From Shewanella cyperi (lineage in GTDB: Bacteria > Pseudomonadota > Gammaproteobacteria > Enterobacterales > Shewanellaceae), in contig NZ_CP071501.1 of NCBI RefSeq assembly GCF_017354985.1, positions 2,933,501-2,997,500 on the forward strand: a stretch of 64,000 bases of DNA. The letters are read 5' to 3'. The position numbers and the translations under genes are program-made. Each line of letters begins with the position of its first letter. The stretch's first letter is position 1. Under the pieces are notes generated by a model. That model ran no database searches. It had not been told where the DNA came from and saw nothing but the letters and a program-made list of their open reading frames with translations. This document shows, piece by piece, positions 48,247-59,617 of this stretch.

Positions 48247-49125
48247 ATGAGTGACGATATCCCCCCGAGTACCAACGCCCACAAGAAAGGTTGGCTGGAA
48301 CGTTTCAGCCAGTTGTTCCAGGGCGAACCTCAAAATCGCGATGAATTGGTGGAAGTGATCCACGATGCCGAGCAACGTGATCTCATCACCGAAGATACCC
48401 GCGAGATGATTAAAGGTGTTTTAGAGGTATCCGATCTGCGAGTGCGGGACATTATGATCCCCAGATCCCAGATTGTGGCCCTGAAGGTCGACAGCACAGT
48501 GGAAGAGCTGCTGGCGACTGTAATCAGTTCGGCCCACTCCCGTTTCCCCGTGGTCAACGAAGACAAGGACCACGTCGAAGGCATATTGCTGGCCAAAGAT
48601 TTGCTGCAATACGGCTTCAACAACAGCGAAGTGCCCTTCTCCCTCGACAAGGTGATCCGCCCCGCCGTGGTGGTTCCCGAGAGCAAGCGGGTTGATGTGC
48701 TGCTGAAAGAATTCCGCTCCCAGCGTTACCATATGGCCATAGTGGTCGATGAGTACGGTGGCGTTTCCGGTCTGGTCACCATTGAAGACATATTGGAAGA
48801 AATTGTCGGCGAGATTGAAGACGAGTTTGACCATGACAGCGTCGAAGAGACCGAAATTCGCAAGGTCGGCAATACCGTCTATCTGGTGAAGGCTTTGACC
48901 CCCATCGAAGATTTCAATGACGAATTCGGCACCCATTTCAGTGACGAGGAATTCGACACAGTAGGTGGTATGGTTGCCCACGCCTTTGGGCATCTGCCGG
49001 AGCGCAATGAAAGAGTGGTGATCAACGGCATCGAATTCAAGGTGATCAATGCCGACACCCGCCGTCTTATTCAGTTGCGGGTCAAACTGCCCGATCCCCA
49101 GCAAGCCGAAGTCACGGAAAGTTAA
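48247..49125 (+). CDS. corC: CorC/YbeX, CBS-domain protein
   Basis: A 292-residue cytoplasmic protein with two CBS domains ([15 protein letters not shown] and [25 protein letters not shown] in pieces), followed by a CorC/HlyC transporter-associated domain. It has been linked to Mg/Co efflux and, with YbeY and YbeZ, to ribosome assembly. It follows ybeY by 26 bases. No membrane segment is seen, as expected for this short type. Confidence 0.94.
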   Translation: MSDDIPPSTNAHKKGWLERFSQLFQGEPQNRDELVEVIHDAEQRDLITEDTREMIKGVLEVSDLRVRDIMIPRSQIVALKVDSTVEELLATVISSAHSRFPVVNEDKDHVEGILLAKDLLQYGFNNSEVPFSLDKVIRPAVVVPESKRVDVLLKEFRSQRYHMAIVVDEYGGVSGLVTIEDILEEIVGEIEDEFDHDSVEETEIRKVGNTVYLVKALTPIEDFNDEFGTHFSDEEFDTVGGMVAHAFGHLPERNERVVINGIEFKVINADTRRLIQLRVKLPDPQQAEVTES

Positions 49126-49131
49126 TTCCAA

Positions 49132-50667
49132 TTGAGTCCCTTAGTTGACACCGTCCGCCAATCGCGGATACGCCTGCCCCTCGCCTTCCTGGCGGGGGCC
49201 AGTACCGCCCTCGCCTTTGCCCCCTATGGTCTGTGGCCTTTTTATCCCCTGGCCTTGGTCTTTTGCCTCTGGTTAGGCCGGCAGCTTGGACCCGCCGCCG
49301 CCTTCCGCCACTGGCTGAGCTTCGGCTTTGGTGCCTTTGTTTTTGGCATCAGCTGGGTGCATGTGAGCATAGACAGGTATGGCGGCTTGCCACTGCCGGT
49401 GTCCCTGGGGCTGATGGCCCTGCTGGCCTTCTACCTGGCGCTGTATCCTGCCCTGGTGGGAGCCGCCTTTGCCAAACTGAAATCCGGCCGCTCTTACTTT
49501 GACCTCGTGGGCTTGTTTCCGGCGCTGTGGATGCTGGCCGAGCTTGGCCGCGGCTCCGTTATGACAGGATTTCCCTGGCTGCTCGCCGGTTACAGCCAGA
49601 CAGATGGCCCGCTGGCCCCCCTTGCCAGCGTGATTGGGGTAGAGGGACTTAGCCTGCTGCTGATGATGTGCGTCGGTGCCCTGCTGCTGTTTGTTGAAGG
49701 TAAACGTCTGCCACTGCTGCTTCTGCTGCCGCTGCTGGCGCTGGCAACCTGGGCAGCCCAGGCCTTCAGCCCACTCCAGTCCCGGGAGGAAAGCGTCAAG
49801 GTGCTCTTGGTACAGGGCAATATTCCCCAGAGCATGAAATGGCGGAAAGAAACCTTGTGGCCCTCTCTGCTCAAGCACCTGGACATGACCCGGCCAAATT
49901 TTGACGTTGATATTGTGGTCTGGCCCGAAGCCGCGGTGCCTATTTGGGAAAATGTGGTGAGCGATTTTCTCGACAATGCCAACCGCGCCGCCAATCTGAC
50001 AGACACGGCGATTATCACGGGCATCATCAGCCATCCGGAGCAAGAGTTTTACAACTCGCTGATAGTGCTGGGTAATCATTTCAACAAACAGCAGGATGCC
50101 CCGGATTACCAAATCGGTGACGGCAACGATTACCGCAAACATCACCTGCTGCCCATAGGGGAATTTGTGCCCTTTGAAGATCTGTTGCGGCCCCTGGCAC
50201 CTTTGTTCAACCTGCCGATGTCGTCCTTCAACCGCGGTGACTTTATTCAGCCCAATCTGCAGGCCGTGGGGTATCGCCTGGCGCCGGCCATCTGTTACGA
50301 AATCGCTTTCCCCGAGCAGCTCAGGGCCAACTTCAGCGAACAAACGGACTTGCTGCTGACAGTCTCCAACGACGCCTGGTTCGGTGAGTCCAATGGCCCG
50401 CTGCAACACATGGAGATCGCCAGAATGCGCGCCATTGAACTGGGACGGCCATTGCTGCGGGCCACCAATAATGGCGTCACCGCCGTGGTGGATGAACATG
50501 GCAAAATGGTGAAGCAGTTGCCCCAATTTGAGGCTGCTGTGCTCAAGGCGGACGTGCCCCTGGTCAAGGGACAAACCCTGTTTGCCCGTTTTGGTCACGC
50601 TCCGGTGCTCGCCCTGATGTCGCTGCTGTTGTTAGCGGGAATTGGGCTGAGTTATCGACGCCGTTGA
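49132..50667 (+). CDS. lnt: Apolipoprotein N-acyltransferase
   Basis: A 511-residue inner-membrane enzyme that adds the third acyl chain to lipoproteins. About six N-terminal helices precede the nitrilase-like periplasmic domain. The catalytic triad is visible as Glu in VVWPEAAVPIW, Lys in RKHHLLPIGEFVPF and Cys in PAICYEIAFP. The start is a TTG six bases after corC. A C-terminal helix closes the protein. Several lipoproteins in this window (ApbE, LolB, LptE, RlpA, YajG) are among its likely substrates. Confidence 0.96.
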   Translation: MSPLVDTVRQSRIRLPLAFLAGASTALAFAPYGLWPFYPLALVFCLWLGRQLGPAAAFRHWLSFGFGAFVFGISWVHVSIDRYGGLPLPVSLGLMALLAFYLALYPALVGAAFAKLKSGRSYFDLVGLFPALWMLAELGRGSVMTGFPWLLAGYSQTDGPLAPLASVIGVEGLSLLLMMCVGALLLFVEGKRLPLLLLLPLLALATWAAQAFSPLQSREESVKVLLVQGNIPQSMKWRKETLWPSLLKHLDMTRPNFDVDIVVWPEAAVPIWENVVSDFLDNANRAANLTDTAIITGIISHPEQEFYNSLIVLGNHFNKQQDAPDYQIGDGNDYRKHHLLPIGEFVPFEDLLRPLAPLFNLPMSSFNRGDFIQPNLQAVGYRLAPAICYEIAFPEQLRANFSEQTDLLLTVSNDAWFGESNGPLQHMEIARMRAIELGRPLLRATNNGVTAVVDEHGKMVKQLPQFEAAVLKADVPLVKGQTLFARFGHAPVLALMSLLLLAGIGLSYRRR

Positions 50668-50681
50668 AACAAATAAGCAGT

Positions 50682-50709
50682 AAAAAAGACGCCTCCGGGC
50701 GTCTTTTTT
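50682..50709 (+). terminator. Terminator after lnt
   Basis: The hairpin AAAAAAGACGCC / GGCGTCTTTTTT with loop TCCG lies 14 bases after the lnt stop. It can act on both strands. Confidence 0.92.
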
Positions 50710-50744
50710 ACTTTCATGGTTCATCACCGTGATAACGCCAGGCC

Positions 50745-51248
50745 TTATACAGGCACCTCGGGGGTAAAGTGAAAACTGGCGGCAATACGGTTCCAGGCAT
50801 TGATGGTGGCTATGGTGGCGGACAGGTCAACTATCTCCTTGTCGCTGAACTGGGCGCGCACCTTGGCTATATCCTCGGCGGTTACCGGGCCCGTGATCAG
50901 CTTGGTCAGTGCCTCGGTCCAATGCAGCGCCGCACGCTCCCGTGCTGAAAATACCTGGCTCTCACGCCAGGCGCTGAGCAGATCCAGCCTGTGCTGGGCT
51001 TCGCCAAGTTGGCGCGCCTCCTCGGCATGCATCCGCATACAAAAGGCACAACCGTTAAGCTGCGACGCCCTGAGCTTGACGAGTTCCACCAGCTTGGGGT
51101 CAAACGTTTTGGCGGCCGACTCGCCAAGGCTTATCAAGGCCCGCGGCAATTCGGGTTGTTGCTGGTATACCTGCATCCGTGGCAGCCATTCGCCGTGTAA
51201 TTTTGCCTCTACGGCCACAGTGGTATCAAATTGAGTGTCTTGCATCAT
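50745..51248 (-). CDS. AhpD-like / carboxymuconolactone decarboxylase family protein
   Basis: A 167-residue protein of the alkylhydroperoxidase-like fold. The active-site motif is CAFC (Cys67, Cys70) with His74 in QLNGCAFCMRMHAEEA. The family reduces peroxides through the CxxC pair, but the exact substrate is not known. Two adjacent ATGs (51248 and 51245) are possible starts after AGGAG. It stands alone between the lnt terminator and ybeL. Confidence 0.9.
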   Translation of the reverse strand: MMQDTQFDTTVAVEAKLHGEWLPRMQVYQQQPELPRALISLGESAAKTFDPKLVELVKLRASQLNGCAFCMRMHAEEARQLGEAQHRLDLLSAWRESQVFSARERAALHWTEALTKLITGPVTAEDIAKVRAQFSDKEIVDLSATIATINAWNRIAASFHFTPEVPV

Positions 51249-51371
51249 GTGCTCCTTTCGTTATGACTGAGCACATACTGCCAAGGCAAAAGGCTGGAAA
51301 ATTGTATTTTTGCGACATCCAGGGCGCCGAAAGACGCCCTGTGCCGTTAGTCCGGGCCAAGGTGCTGAGGA

Positions 51372-51872
51372 TTAGGGCGTCAGGGCCTCACGGATGAACT
51401 CATCGTTGTCACATTCAGGGCAGTCGGGGATCACCGACGGGAAATTAATGTCCATGCCGTGGCCACAGCTGGTGCAAACCAACCTGCCCTGACTGATAAT
51501 TTCGCCGCTCTGGTAGTAGCCGTGGTGTTTGAAATCCTGGGCCAGTTCATGCCATTCCACCTGGCTGCGGTCGGTAATTTCACCGAGCCAGTGCCAAAGG
51601 GTATTTTCCAGGGCGATCACCGAGGGACTGTGGCTCAAGGATTCTGCGTTGTGCTCCTGCAGGAAGGCCGCTATGTCCCGTTTGAGGAACTCCAGCACCA
51701 GCTCGGCTTCCTTGTCGCTTATCTCGTCGCGCAATTGGCTGAAGGCATCCCCCGCGGTGAGTTGCTGATAAAGATGCTTGGCATTCAGGTCCGGATTTTC
51801 CGCGAATCGCCGTTTCAGATCGTCAATCAATATCTGATACTGTGCCAGTAGTTGCGAACTTCTGTTGCTCAT
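51372..51872 (-). CDS. ybeL: YbeL family zinc-ribbon protein
   Basis: A 166-residue protein of the DUF1451 family. The C-terminus has a zinc ribbon (CTSCGHGMDINF, then CPEC). The N-terminal two thirds are helical and charged. The start is the ATG at 51872 with AGGAG eight bases upstream; a TTG precedes it in frame. Divergent from leuS, as in E. coli. Function unknown. Confidence 0.88.
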   Translation of the reverse strand: MSNRSSQLLAQYQILIDDLKRRFAENPDLNAKHLYQQLTAGDAFSQLRDEISDKEAELVLEFLKRDIAAFLQEHNAESLSHSPSVIALENTLWHWLGEITDRSQVEWHELAQDFKHHGYYQSGEIISQGRLVCTSCGHGMDINFPSVIPDCPECDNDEFIREALTP

Positions 51873-51991
51873 GCTCAATACTCCTTCAAGGGAACCTTTT
51901 TAATGCAGCTCTTCTGGTTTATTCTATGCAGATCCCGCGGCGCGGACTAAGCGCATGATCAAATAATAGGCGGCATTGCCGGAAAAAGTTG

Positions 51992-54583
51992 ATGCAAGAG
52001 CAATATAATCCCTCAGAAATCGAGGCCTTGGTGCAAAAGCACTGGGCCGAAAACAAAACCTTTGAAGTCACTGAAGACCCGAATAAAGAGAAGTTCTACT
52101 GCCTCTCCATGTTCCCTTACCCTTCAGGCCGACTGCATATGGGTCACGTGCGCAACTACACCATAGGTGACGTGGTTGCCCGCTTCCAGCGTCTGCAGGG
52201 TAAAAACGTACTCCAGCCCATCGGTTGGGACGCCTTCGGTCTGCCTGCCGAAAACGCCGCCATCAAGAATGCCACCGCCCCGGCCCCATGGACCTATGAA
52301 AACATAGACTACATGAAGAACCAGCTGAAAATGCTGGGTTTTGGCTACGACTGGAGCCGTGAAATCGCCACCTGTACCCCTGAGTATTACCGCTGGGAAC
52401 AATGGTTCTTCACCAAGCTGTACGAAAAAGGCCTGGTGTACAAGAAGACCGCCGCGGTGAACTGGTGCCCGAACGATCAAACGGTACTGGCCAACGAGCA
52501 GGTGCAGGACGGTTGCTGCTGGCGCTGCGACACTCCGGTGGAGCAAAAAGAAATTCCCCAGTGGTTTATCAAGATCACCGCCTATGCCGAAGAGCTGCTC
52601 AATGACATAGACACGCTGGAAGGCTGGCCCGAGCAGGTCAAGACCATGCAGCGCAACTGGATTGGCCGCTCCGAAGGCGTGGAAATGACCTTCAAGGTCG
52701 CCGATTCCGACGACAGTTTCGATATCTACACCACCCGCCCCGACACAGTCATGGGCGTGACCTATGTGGCCATAGCCGCCGGTCACCCGCTGGCCGAAAA
52801 AGCCGCCCTGAACAATCCTGAGCTGGCCGCCTTCGTGGACGAGTGCAAGCACAGCGGCACCTCAGAGGCCGAGTTGGCCACCATGGAGAAGAAGGGCGTG
52901 GCCACCGGCCTGTACGCCATTCACCCACTGACCGGTGACAAGGTGCCCGTGTGGGCCGCCAACTTCGTACTGATGAATTACGGCACCGGCGCCGTGATGT
53001 CGGTTCCGGGCCACGATCAGCGCGACTATGAATTTGCCAAAAAATACGGCCTCGACATCAAGGCGGTGATCAAACCCCTTGAAGGTGAACTGGATATATC
53101 CGAAGCCGCCTATACCGAGAAGGGTGTGCTGTTCAACTCGGGCGACTCATTCCCAGAGCTGGATGGTCTGGACTTCGACGCCGCCTTCAATGCCATCGCG
53201 ACCAAGCTGGCCGCCGAAGGTAAAGGCAAGCGTCAGGTTAACTTCCGCCTGCGCGACTGGGGCGTAAGCCGTCAGCGTTACTGGGGCGCCCCTATCCCCA
53301 TGGTCACCCTGGAAGACGGCACTGTGATGCCAACTCCTGCAGAACAACTGCCGGTGATCCTGCCCGAAGACGTGGTCATGGATGGCGTGCAGAGCCCCAT
53401 CAAGGCAGACAAGGAATGGGCCAAGACCAGCGTTAACGGCCAAGCCGCGCTGCGGGAAACAGACACCTTTGACACCTTTATGGAGTCGTCCTGGTACTAC
53501 GCCCGCTATTGCTCGCCCAAGGCCAATGAAATGCTGGATCCCGCCAAGGCCAACTACTGGCTGCCGGTGGATCAGTACATAGGCGGTATCGAACACGCCT
53601 GTATGCACCTCTTGTATTTCCGCTTCTTCCACAAGCTGCTGCGCGATGCCGGCCTGGTGAACTCCAACGAGCCCGCCAAGCGCCTGCTGACCCAGGGCAT
53701 GGTGCTGGCCGATGCCTTCTACTACAACAACGATAAGGGTGCCCGCGTCTGGGTATCGCCTCTGGACGTGACAGTAGTGGAGAAGGACGACAAGGGCCGG
53801 ATCACCAAGGCCGTGGACAACGAAGGCCATGAGCTGGTGTACACCGGCATGAGCAAGATGTCCAAGTCCAAGAACAACGGTATCGATCCCCAGGTAATGG
53901 TGGAAAAATACGGCGCCGACACTGTGCGTCTGTTCATGATGTTCGCCTCGCCACCGGAGCTGACCCTGGAGTGGCAGGAGTCCGGCGTTGAGGGTGCCCA
54001 CCGCTTTATCAAGCGCCTGTGGAAGCTGGCCAGCGAGTACGTGGCCTCACCCGCTACCGAAGCCCTGGACGTGGCGAGCCTCAGTGCCGATCAAAAAGCC
54101 CTGCGCCGCGAACTGCACAAAACCATAGCCAAGGTAGGTGACGACATTGGTCGCCGTCAGATGTTCAACACCGCCGTTGCCGCCGTGATGGAACTGATGA
54201 ACCACCTGCAAAAGGCACCGCTTGAATCGGCTCAGGACAAGGCGCTGATGAACGAAGCCCTGTCCGCCGTGGTACGCCTGCTGTACCCCATAGCCCCGCA
54301 CGTGTGTTTCAACCTGTGGCAGGCGCTCGGCAACAGCACTGACATCGAGGACGCCGGTTGGCCTGTGGCCGATGACAGCGCCCTGGTGGAAGACAGCAAG
54401 CTGGTGGTGGTACAGGTGAACGGCAAGGTACGCGCCAAGCTGACCGTTGCTGCCGATGCCACCAAGGAGCAGGTAGAAGCCCTGGGCCTGGCCGAAGATG
54501 CGGTGCGCAAGCACACCGACGGCCTGACTGTTCGCAAGGTTATCTATGTGCCGGGCAAACTGCTGAACATAGTTGCCAACTGA
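51992..54583 (+). CDS. leuS: Leucyl-tRNA synthetase
   Basis: An 863-residue class I synthetase. The HIGH motif is HMGH in [15 protein letters not shown] and the KMSKS motif is in [12 protein letters not shown]. The editing domain is complete ([15 protein letters not shown]). The start is the ATG at 51992, [11 protein letters not shown]. It heads the conserved leuS-lptE-holA-nadD block. No T-box or leader peptide is visible upstream. Confidence 0.98.
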   Translation: MQEQYNPSEIEALVQKHWAENKTFEVTEDPNKEKFYCLSMFPYPSGRLHMGHVRNYTIGDVVARFQRLQGKNVLQPIGWDAFGLPAENAAIKNATAPAPWTYENIDYMKNQLKMLGFGYDWSREIATCTPEYYRWEQWFFTKLYEKGLVYKKTAAVNWCPNDQTVLANEQVQDGCCWRCDTPVEQKEIPQWFIKITAYAEELLNDIDTLEGWPEQVKTMQRNWIGRSEGVEMTFKVADSDDSFDIYTTRPDTVMGVTYVAIAAGHPLAEKAALNNPELAAFVDECKHSGTSEAELATMEKKGVATGLYAIHPLTGDKVPVWAANFVLMNYGTGAVMSVPGHDQRDYEFAKKYGLDIKAVIKPLEGELDISEAAYTEKGVLFNSGDSFPELDGLDFDAAFNAIATKLAAEGKGKRQVNFRLRDWGVSRQRYWGAPIPMVTLEDGTVMPTPAEQLPVILPEDVVMDGVQSPIKADKEWAKTSVNGQAALRETDTFDTFMESSWYYARYCSPKANEMLDPAKANYWLPVDQYIGGIEHACMHLLYFRFFHKLLRDAGLVNSNEPAKRLLTQGMVLADAFYYNNDKGARVWVSPLDVTVVEKDDKGRITKAVDNEGHELVYTGMSKMSKSKNNGIDPQVMVEKYGADTVRLFMMFASPPELTLEWQESGVEGAHRFIKRLWKLASEYVASPATEALDVASLSADQKALRRELHKTIAKVGDDIGRRQMFNTAVAAVMELMNHLQKAPLESAQDKALMNEALSAVVRLLYPIAPHVCFNLWQALGNSTDIEDAGWPVADDSALVEDSKLVVVQVNGKVRAKLTVAADATKEQVEALGLAEDAVRKHTDGLTVRKVIYVPGKLLNIVAN

Positions 54584-54593
54584 TAGCCCCCGT

Positions 54594-54619
54594 GAAAACC
54601 CGCCCCTGGCGGGTTTTCC
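54594..54619 (+). terminator. Hairpin between leuS and lptE
   Basis: The hairpin GAAAACCCGCC / GGCGGGTTTTC is followed by CTTCT rather than a pure T run. It lies ten bases after leuS and may attenuate transcription into lptE. Confidence 0.65.
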
Positions 54620-54641
54620 TTCTGCATCCAAGGATAAATCC

Positions 54642-55130
54642 ATGACCCGAGTCTTTACCCTTGTCATCCTGTCCCTGAGCCTGTTGCTCGCAGGTTGTGG
54701 CTTCAAGCTGCAGGGCAGTTACTCCATGCCCGCCGAACTCAACACCCTCAGCGTCGACAGCGGTGATGAATACAGTGAGCTGACCCGTTTGGTGAAGGAG
54801 CGCTTGCGTCTGTCCGGGGTCAAGTTGGTGGCAAGCAGCGAGCAGATCCCGGCCGTCAGGTTACTGAAAGACTCGCTGTCCCGCACCACGCTGTCGCTGT
54901 ATCCCACCGGCAACGTGGCCGAGTACGAACTGATTTACCATGTGGATTTCGCCGTGCGCATGCCGGGTAAAGAGGCCCAGCCTTTCAGCGTCGAGATCCG
55001 CCGCGACTACCTCGACGACCCCCGCACCGCCCTGGCCAAGAGCCGCGAGATGGAGATGCTGCTGCGGGAAATGCGCCTGCAGGCCGCCGACAGTCTGATC
55101 CAGACCCTGGCCACCACAGAGATCCGTTGA
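54642..55130 (+). CDS. lptE: LPS assembly lipoprotein LptE
   Basis: A 162-residue outer-membrane lipoprotein that plugs LptD. The lipobox is LAGC before GFKLQGSYSMPAEL, the typical opening. AAGGATAAATCC precedes the ATG; an upstream frame of 23 codons is rejected. Its stop overlaps the holA ATG (TGATG). Confidence 0.95.
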   Translation: MTRVFTLVILSLSLLLAGCGFKLQGSYSMPAELNTLSVDSGDEYSELTRLVKERLRLSGVKLVASSEQIPAVRLLKDSLSRTTLSLYPTGNVAEYELIYHVDFAVRMPGKEAQPFSVEIRRDYLDDPRTALAKSREMEMLLREMRLQAADSLIQTLATTEIR

Positions 55131-56158
55131 TGCGGGTTTATCCTGATCAACTGCATCGCCATCTGGGCCAATTGGCCCAGTGCTATCTGCTGTTTGGCGA
55201 CGATCCCTGGTTGCAGGAACACTGCAAGGATCAGCTGCTGGCCGCCGCCCGCCAGCAGGGCTTCGAGGAGCGGGTACAATTGGAGCAGGATAACAGCTTC
55301 AATTGGCAGGATCTGGCCAACGAATGGCAGGCCATGAGCCTGTTCGCCAGCCGCCGCATCATAGAGCTGTACCTGCCCCAGGCCAAACCCGGCAGCGAAG
55401 GCAGCGCCATGCTGCTGAGCCTGCTGCAAGCTCCCAATCCCGATATTTTACTGCTGCTGCGCGGCCCCAAACTGGCGGCGGAGCAGACCAACAGCAAATG
55501 GTTCAAGGCCCTCGACAGTGCCGGCATTTACCTGCCCTGCCTGACACCGGAAGGGCCACAATTTCAGCGCTGGCTTGACGGCCGGACCCAGGCCCACAGA
55601 CTGAGTCTGTCTCCGGATGCCCGCACCCTGCTGCTAAGCCTGTACGAAGGCAATTTGCTGGCAGCGGATCAGGCCATGCAGCTACTGGCGTTGCTGAGCC
55701 CGGGACGGCGCATTGAGGCTGCCGAGCTGGAGCAGTACTTTGACGATCAATCCCGCTTCACCGTGTTTCAGCTGGGCGATGCCCTGCTTGGCAATCAACA
55801 GGCCCGGGTGCAGCACATGCTGGCCCAGCTGAAGGCCGAAGGCACGGCCCTGCCGATTGTGCTCTGGGCCCTGTTCCGGGAACTGACCACACTGGTGGCA
55901 TTGCAGGGGGCGCGCCAACGCCGCGAACCATTGCAGCCGCTGTGGAGCAAGTATCGGATCTGGGATAAACGCCAGCCCCTGTATGAGGCCAGCCTCAAGC
56001 GCCTGGATCTTACCCAGCTGGAAGCTATGCTGGCCATGGCCGGGGCCATTGAGCTGAAACTCAAGCAACGGGGAGAAGAGGACTGGACCGGGATCAGCCA
56101 CCTGTGCCTGCTGTTTGACCCCGCCGCCCACGCGGCCCTTGGACACCTGGGTCTATGA
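55130..56158 (+). CDS. holA: DNA polymerase III delta subunit
   Basis: A 342-residue clamp-loader subunit starting MRVYPDQLHRHLGQLAQCYL. The family phrase YLLFGDDPWLQEHCKDQLL is present, as is the C-terminal helical collar region (RIWDKRQPLYEASLKRL). It opens the beta clamp during loading. Overlaps lptE and nadD by a few bases at either end. Confidence 0.95.
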   Translation: MRVYPDQLHRHLGQLAQCYLLFGDDPWLQEHCKDQLLAAARQQGFEERVQLEQDNSFNWQDLANEWQAMSLFASRRIIELYLPQAKPGSEGSAMLLSLLQAPNPDILLLLRGPKLAAEQTNSKWFKALDSAGIYLPCLTPEGPQFQRWLDGRTQAHRLSLSPDARTLLLSLYEGNLLAADQAMQLLALLSPGRRIEAAELEQYFDDQSRFTVFQLGDALLGNQQARVQHMLAQLKAEGTALPIVLWALFRELTTLVALQGARQRREPLQPLWSKYRIWDKRQPLYEASLKRLDLTQLEAMLAMAGAIELKLKQRGEEDWTGISHLCLLFDPAAHAALGHLGL

Positions 56159-56838
56159 GCCAGCAGCAAATACTCAATAATCAGAGAGTCCGTCCCCCAA
56201 TCCGCCACATAGGCCTGCTGGGTGGCACCTTCGATCCCCCGCACCACGGCCATCTGCTGCCGCTGATGGAAATTCTGGCCCAGCTGCCACTGGACGCCAT
56301 CTGGTTGCTGCCAAACCATATTCCGCCCCACAAGGCAGGCACCCACGCCAGTGCAGGTCAGCGCCTGGACATGGTGTCTTTGCTGTGCGGTGACAATACC
56401 CGGCTCAGTCCCTGCGCCATCGAGTTGGAGCGCGCCAGCCCCAGCTACACAGTCGATACCCTGGAGCGCCTGCGCCACAAGCACCCGGATTGCCGCTTTT
56501 ACTTCATCATGGGCATGGACTCCTTTCTGAACCTGCCCCAATGGCACCGCTGGCAGTCGCTGTTTGACCTCTGTCACCTGATCCTGTGCGAGCGCCCCGG
56601 CTGGCAGCTCGATGAAGCCCAGCCCATGATGGCGCAGCTGCAGGCCCGGGGCCAAAAGGCCGAAGCCGGCTTGCCACAGGCAGACTGCGGCGCGGTTATC
56701 GAAGTGCCCATCACAGAGCAGCCCTGGTCCTCCACCGAGATCCGCGCCGCGCTCCGGCATGGTGAACTGCCGGATGGTGCCATGCCCAAGGCGGTTGGCG
56801 ACTATATCCACCAGCACAGGCTCTACCGCCACCGCTGA
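56155..56838 (+). CDS. nadD: Nicotinate-nucleotide adenylyltransferase
   Basis: A 227-residue enzyme of NAD synthesis. The nucleotidyltransferase motif GGTFDPPHHGH is at about residue 22, and the second motif is SSTEIRAALRHG. The first 15 or so residues before IRHIGLLGG are a short extension. The ATG overlaps the holA stop (ATGA). Confidence 0.96.
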   Translation: MSQQQILNNQRVRPPIRHIGLLGGTFDPPHHGHLLPLMEILAQLPLDAIWLLPNHIPPHKAGTHASAGQRLDMVSLLCGDNTRLSPCAIELERASPSYTVDTLERLRHKHPDCRFYFIMGMDSFLNLPQWHRWQSLFDLCHLILCERPGWQLDEAQPMMAQLQARGQKAEAGLPQADCGAVIEVPITEQPWSSTEIRAALRHGELPDGAMPKAVGDYIHQHRLYRHR

Positions 56839-56919
56839 TCCGCCCCAAGCCGGAGTGTATTCCCGCCCCCAAGGCTGCTATACTGGCGCGCTGTTTTTTA
56901 AACTCATGAGGTATTAGGC

Positions 56920-57246
56920 GTGCAGAGCGCAGAACTGAAGCAATTTGTGGTCGATAAAATCGATGATTTGAAGGCCCGTGACGTAGTGGTACTCGACGTC
57001 AGTAAGCAATCCAATATCACGGATTTCATGGTGATTTGTTCCGGCACCTCCAAGACCCATGTCCGCGCCATCGCCGAAAACCTGATCACCGAAGCCAAAC
57101 AGGCCGGTCTCAACATTCTGGGCAGCGAAGGTCGCGATGCCAGCGAATGGGTTCTGGTGGATCTGGGTGATGTGATACTGCACGTAATGCAGGATCAAAC
57201 CCGCGACTTCTACCAGCTGGAAAAGCTCTGGCAAGAACACGCCTGA
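56920..57246 (+). CDS. rsfS: Ribosomal silencing factor RsfS
   Basis: A 108-residue protein that binds L14 and blocks subunit joining when nutrients are low. The start is a GTG with GAGG upstream. The signature [16 protein letters not shown] and [15 protein letters not shown] is clear. It overlaps rlmH by one base. In E. coli cobC can lie between nadD and rsfS; here there is no gene in that 80-base gap. Confidence 0.96.
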   Translation: MQSAELKQFVVDKIDDLKARDVVVLDVSKQSNITDFMVICSGTSKTHVRAIAENLITEAKQAGLNILGSEGRDASEWVLVDLGDVILHVMQDQTRDFYQLEKLWQEHA

Positions 57247-57716
57247 TGAAGCTGCAACTGGTTGCCGTGGGAACCAAGATGCCGGACTGGGTCAGTCGCG
57301 GTTTCGAGGAATACCAAAGGCGTTTCCCGCGGGACATGGCCCTGGAGCTGGTGGAAATTCCCGCCGGCAAAAGGGGCAAGAATGCCGACATAGCCAGGAT
57401 ACTGCAAAAGGAAGGCGAGGCCATGCTGGCAGCCATTCCCAAGGGCAACCATATAGTCTCCCTGGATCTGCCCGGTAAAAACTGGACCACGCCAGAGCTT
57501 GCCAGGGAGCTTTCCAGATGGCAACTTGATGGCCGGGACGTCAGCCTGCTGATAGGCGGCCCCGAAGGACTGTCACCGGAGTGCAAACAGGCCGCAGGCC
57601 AGAGTTGGTGCCTGTCGGCGCTGACCCTACCCCACCCTCTGGTGCGGGTGGTGGTCGCCGAGAGCCTGTATCGCGCCTGGAGTATCAATAACAACCACCC
57701 CTATCACAGGGAATAA
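57246..57716 (+). CDS. rlmH: 23S rRNA pseudouridine1915 N3-methyltransferase RlmH
   Basis: A 156-residue SPOUT-class methyltransferase acting on pseudouridine 1915. The trefoil-knot region [17 protein letters not shown] and the C-terminal [19 protein letters not shown] are characteristic. The start shares one base with the rsfS stop. Confidence 0.97.
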   Translation: MKLQLVAVGTKMPDWVSRGFEEYQRRFPRDMALELVEIPAGKRGKNADIARILQKEGEAMLAAIPKGNHIVSLDLPGKNWTTPELARELSRWQLDGRDVSLLIGGPEGLSPECKQAAGQSWCLSALTLPHPLVRVVVAESLYRAWSINNNHPYHRE

Positions 57717-57739
57717 GTCAGAGTTCAGGAGCCCCGCGA

Positions 57740-59617
57740 GTGTCCCCCAGAAAGCGGATAACCATGCACGATCACGCCGCCGAGGCGTCACTGTTCAAAC
57801 GTCGCGCCCTGTTCACTTTCTGCTGTGTGGTGGTGCTGCTGAGCGTATTGGTGGCCAACCTGCATCATTTGCAGGTCACCTCCTTCAGTGACTACGCCAC
57901 GCGCTCCAACGAGAACCGCATCCGCGTGGTGCCGGTAGCGCCGAGCCGCGGCCTTATCTATGACCGCAACGGTGTGCTGCTGGCGGAAAACCAACCCTTC
58001 TATTCCCTGGAGCTGATCCCGGAAAAGGTGAAAGACATCCCGGCCGTACTGGATGAACTGCAGGGTCTCATATCTCTGTCGGAAGAAGAGCGGGACACCT
58101 TCCTCGAGGCGCTCAAATTCCACCGCCGCTTCAAGCCACTCACCCTGAAGAATCGCCTTACAGAGGAAGAAGTGGCCATCTTCAGCGTCAATCAGCACAG
58201 ATTTCCCGGCATTCAGGTGGAGGCCGGTCTCAAACGGCACTACCCCCACGCTGAACTGCTGACCCATGTGCTTGGCCATGTGGGCAAGATCAACACCAAG
58301 GATCGTCAGGCACTGGAACGCAGCGATCAATGGCAAAACTACGCCGCCACCAAGGACATGGGCAAGCAAGGTGTCGAGAAATTTTACGAAAGCCTGCTCC
58401 ATGGCGCCCCCGGCCACCTGGAAGAAGAAGTCAACAACCGCGGCCGCACCATACGGGTGCTCAAGCAGGTGCCCCCGGAACCCGGCCAGGATATTTACCT
58501 GACCCTGGATATAGGGCTGCAAAAGAAAGCCATGGAGCTGCTGGCGGGCAAACGCGGCTCCATAGTTGCCATCGACCCCAGTGACGGTGGCGTACTGGCC
58601 ATGGTGTCGAGCCCCAGCTATGACCCCAATCCCTTTGTATACGGCATCAGCGGTAAGGCCTACAGCGACCTGCTCAATGACAGATCCCGCCCCCTGATCA
58701 ACCGCGCCACCCAGGGTCTGTATTCACCGGCCTCCACCATCAAGCCACACATGGCACTGCTGGGCCTGGAGCTCAACGCCATCAGTGAAAAGACCCGTGT
58801 ATGGGATCCCGGCTTCTGGCAAATTCCCGGCGTGGAACGTAAATACCGCGACTGGAAGAAGTGGGGACACGGCTGGGTCGATGTCTACCACGCCATCACT
58901 GAATCCTGCGACATATTCTTCTACGATCTGGTGTACAAAATTGGGGTCGATGAAGTGTCGAGCTTTATGGAGCAATTCGGCTTCGGCCAGAGCAGCGGCA
59001 TTGATCTGTTTGAAGAGTCTGCCGGCATCATGCCTTCCAAAGACTGGAAGCGGATGCGCTATAACCAGCCATGGTACATAGGCGACACCATTTCTGTGGG
59101 TATAGGCCAGGGGTACTGGACCACCACCCCCTTGCAGCTGGCCAATGCCGCCACCATCATGGCCAATCACGGCAAACGCTTCACGCCTCACTTGCTCAAG
59201 TCCATCAAGGACAGTACTGCGCTTATCAACAATCCGGTGGATGAACAGCCCCCCATAGCACTGCGCAATGCCCGCAACTGGGACATTATAAACGAAGCCA
59301 TGCGCCAGACGGCCATGAAATCGCGCTTTGCCGATGCCCCCTACACGGCGGCGATGAAAACCGGCACGGCCCAGGTGTACAGCGTGGCCCAAGATGAAAA
59401 ATACGATGCCGCCAAGGTCGAAGAGCACCTGCGCGACAACGCTCTGGTTGTGGCCTACGCACCATTTGAGCACCCCAAAATCGTGCTCGCCATAGTGATG
59501 GAAAACGCCGGTTGGGGTGGCCAGAACGCCGGTCCCGTGGCCCGGGCCATGCTGGATGAATTCATGCTCAGGGACAAATGGGAATTAAAACCAAGCGAGA
59601 AGGTAAGTCATGAATAG
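57740..59617 (+). CDS. mrdA: Penicillin-binding protein 2
   Basis: A 625-residue transpeptidase of the elongasome. It has one N-terminal membrane helix (about 23-44), a pedestal domain, and the transpeptidase with Ser in [12 protein letters not shown], a second motif SCD in [11 protein letters not shown], and KTG in [10 protein letters not shown]. The start is a GTG at 57740 with AGGAG upstream; an internal ATG nine codons later is possible. It overlaps rodA by eight bases, reflecting their work as a polymerase-transpeptidase pair. Confidence 0.97.
   Translation: MSPRKRITMHDHAAEASLFKRRALFTFCCVVVLLSVLVANLHHLQVTSFSDYATRSNENRIRVVPVAPSRGLIYDRNGVLLAENQPFYSLELIPEKVKDIPAVLDELQGLISLSEEERDTFLEALKFHRRFKPLTLKNRLTEEEVAIFSVNQHRFPGIQVEAGLKRHYPHAELLTHVLGHVGKINTKDRQALERSDQWQNYAATKDMGKQGVEKFYESLLHGAPGHLEEEVNNRGRTIRVLKQVPPEPGQDIYLTLDIGLQKKAMELLAGKRGSIVAIDPSDGGVLAMVSSPSYDPNPFVYGISGKAYSDLLNDRSRPLINRATQGLYSPASTIKPHMALLGLELNAISEKTRVWDPGFWQIPGVERKYRDWKKWGHGWVDVYHAITESCDIFFYDLVYKIGVDEVSSFMEQFGFGQSSGIDLFEESAGIMPSKDWKRMRYNQPWYIGDTISVGIGQGYWTTTPLQLANAATIMANHGKRFTPHLLKSIKDSTALINNPVDEQPPIALRNARNWDIINEAMRQTAMKSRFADAPYTAAMKTGTAQVYSVAQDEKYDAAKVEEHLRDNALVVAYAPFEHPKIVLAIVMENAGWGGQNAGPVARAMLDEFMLRDKWELKPSEKVSHE

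Noticed and set aside
49273..50598. 441-codon minus-strand open frame across lnt
   Set aside because: Shadow of lnt; Gln/His-rich with no recognisable domain.
51321..51340. Terminator for ybeL (AGGGCG / CGCCCT)
   Set aside because: The stem is only six base pairs and no T run follows on the minus strand.
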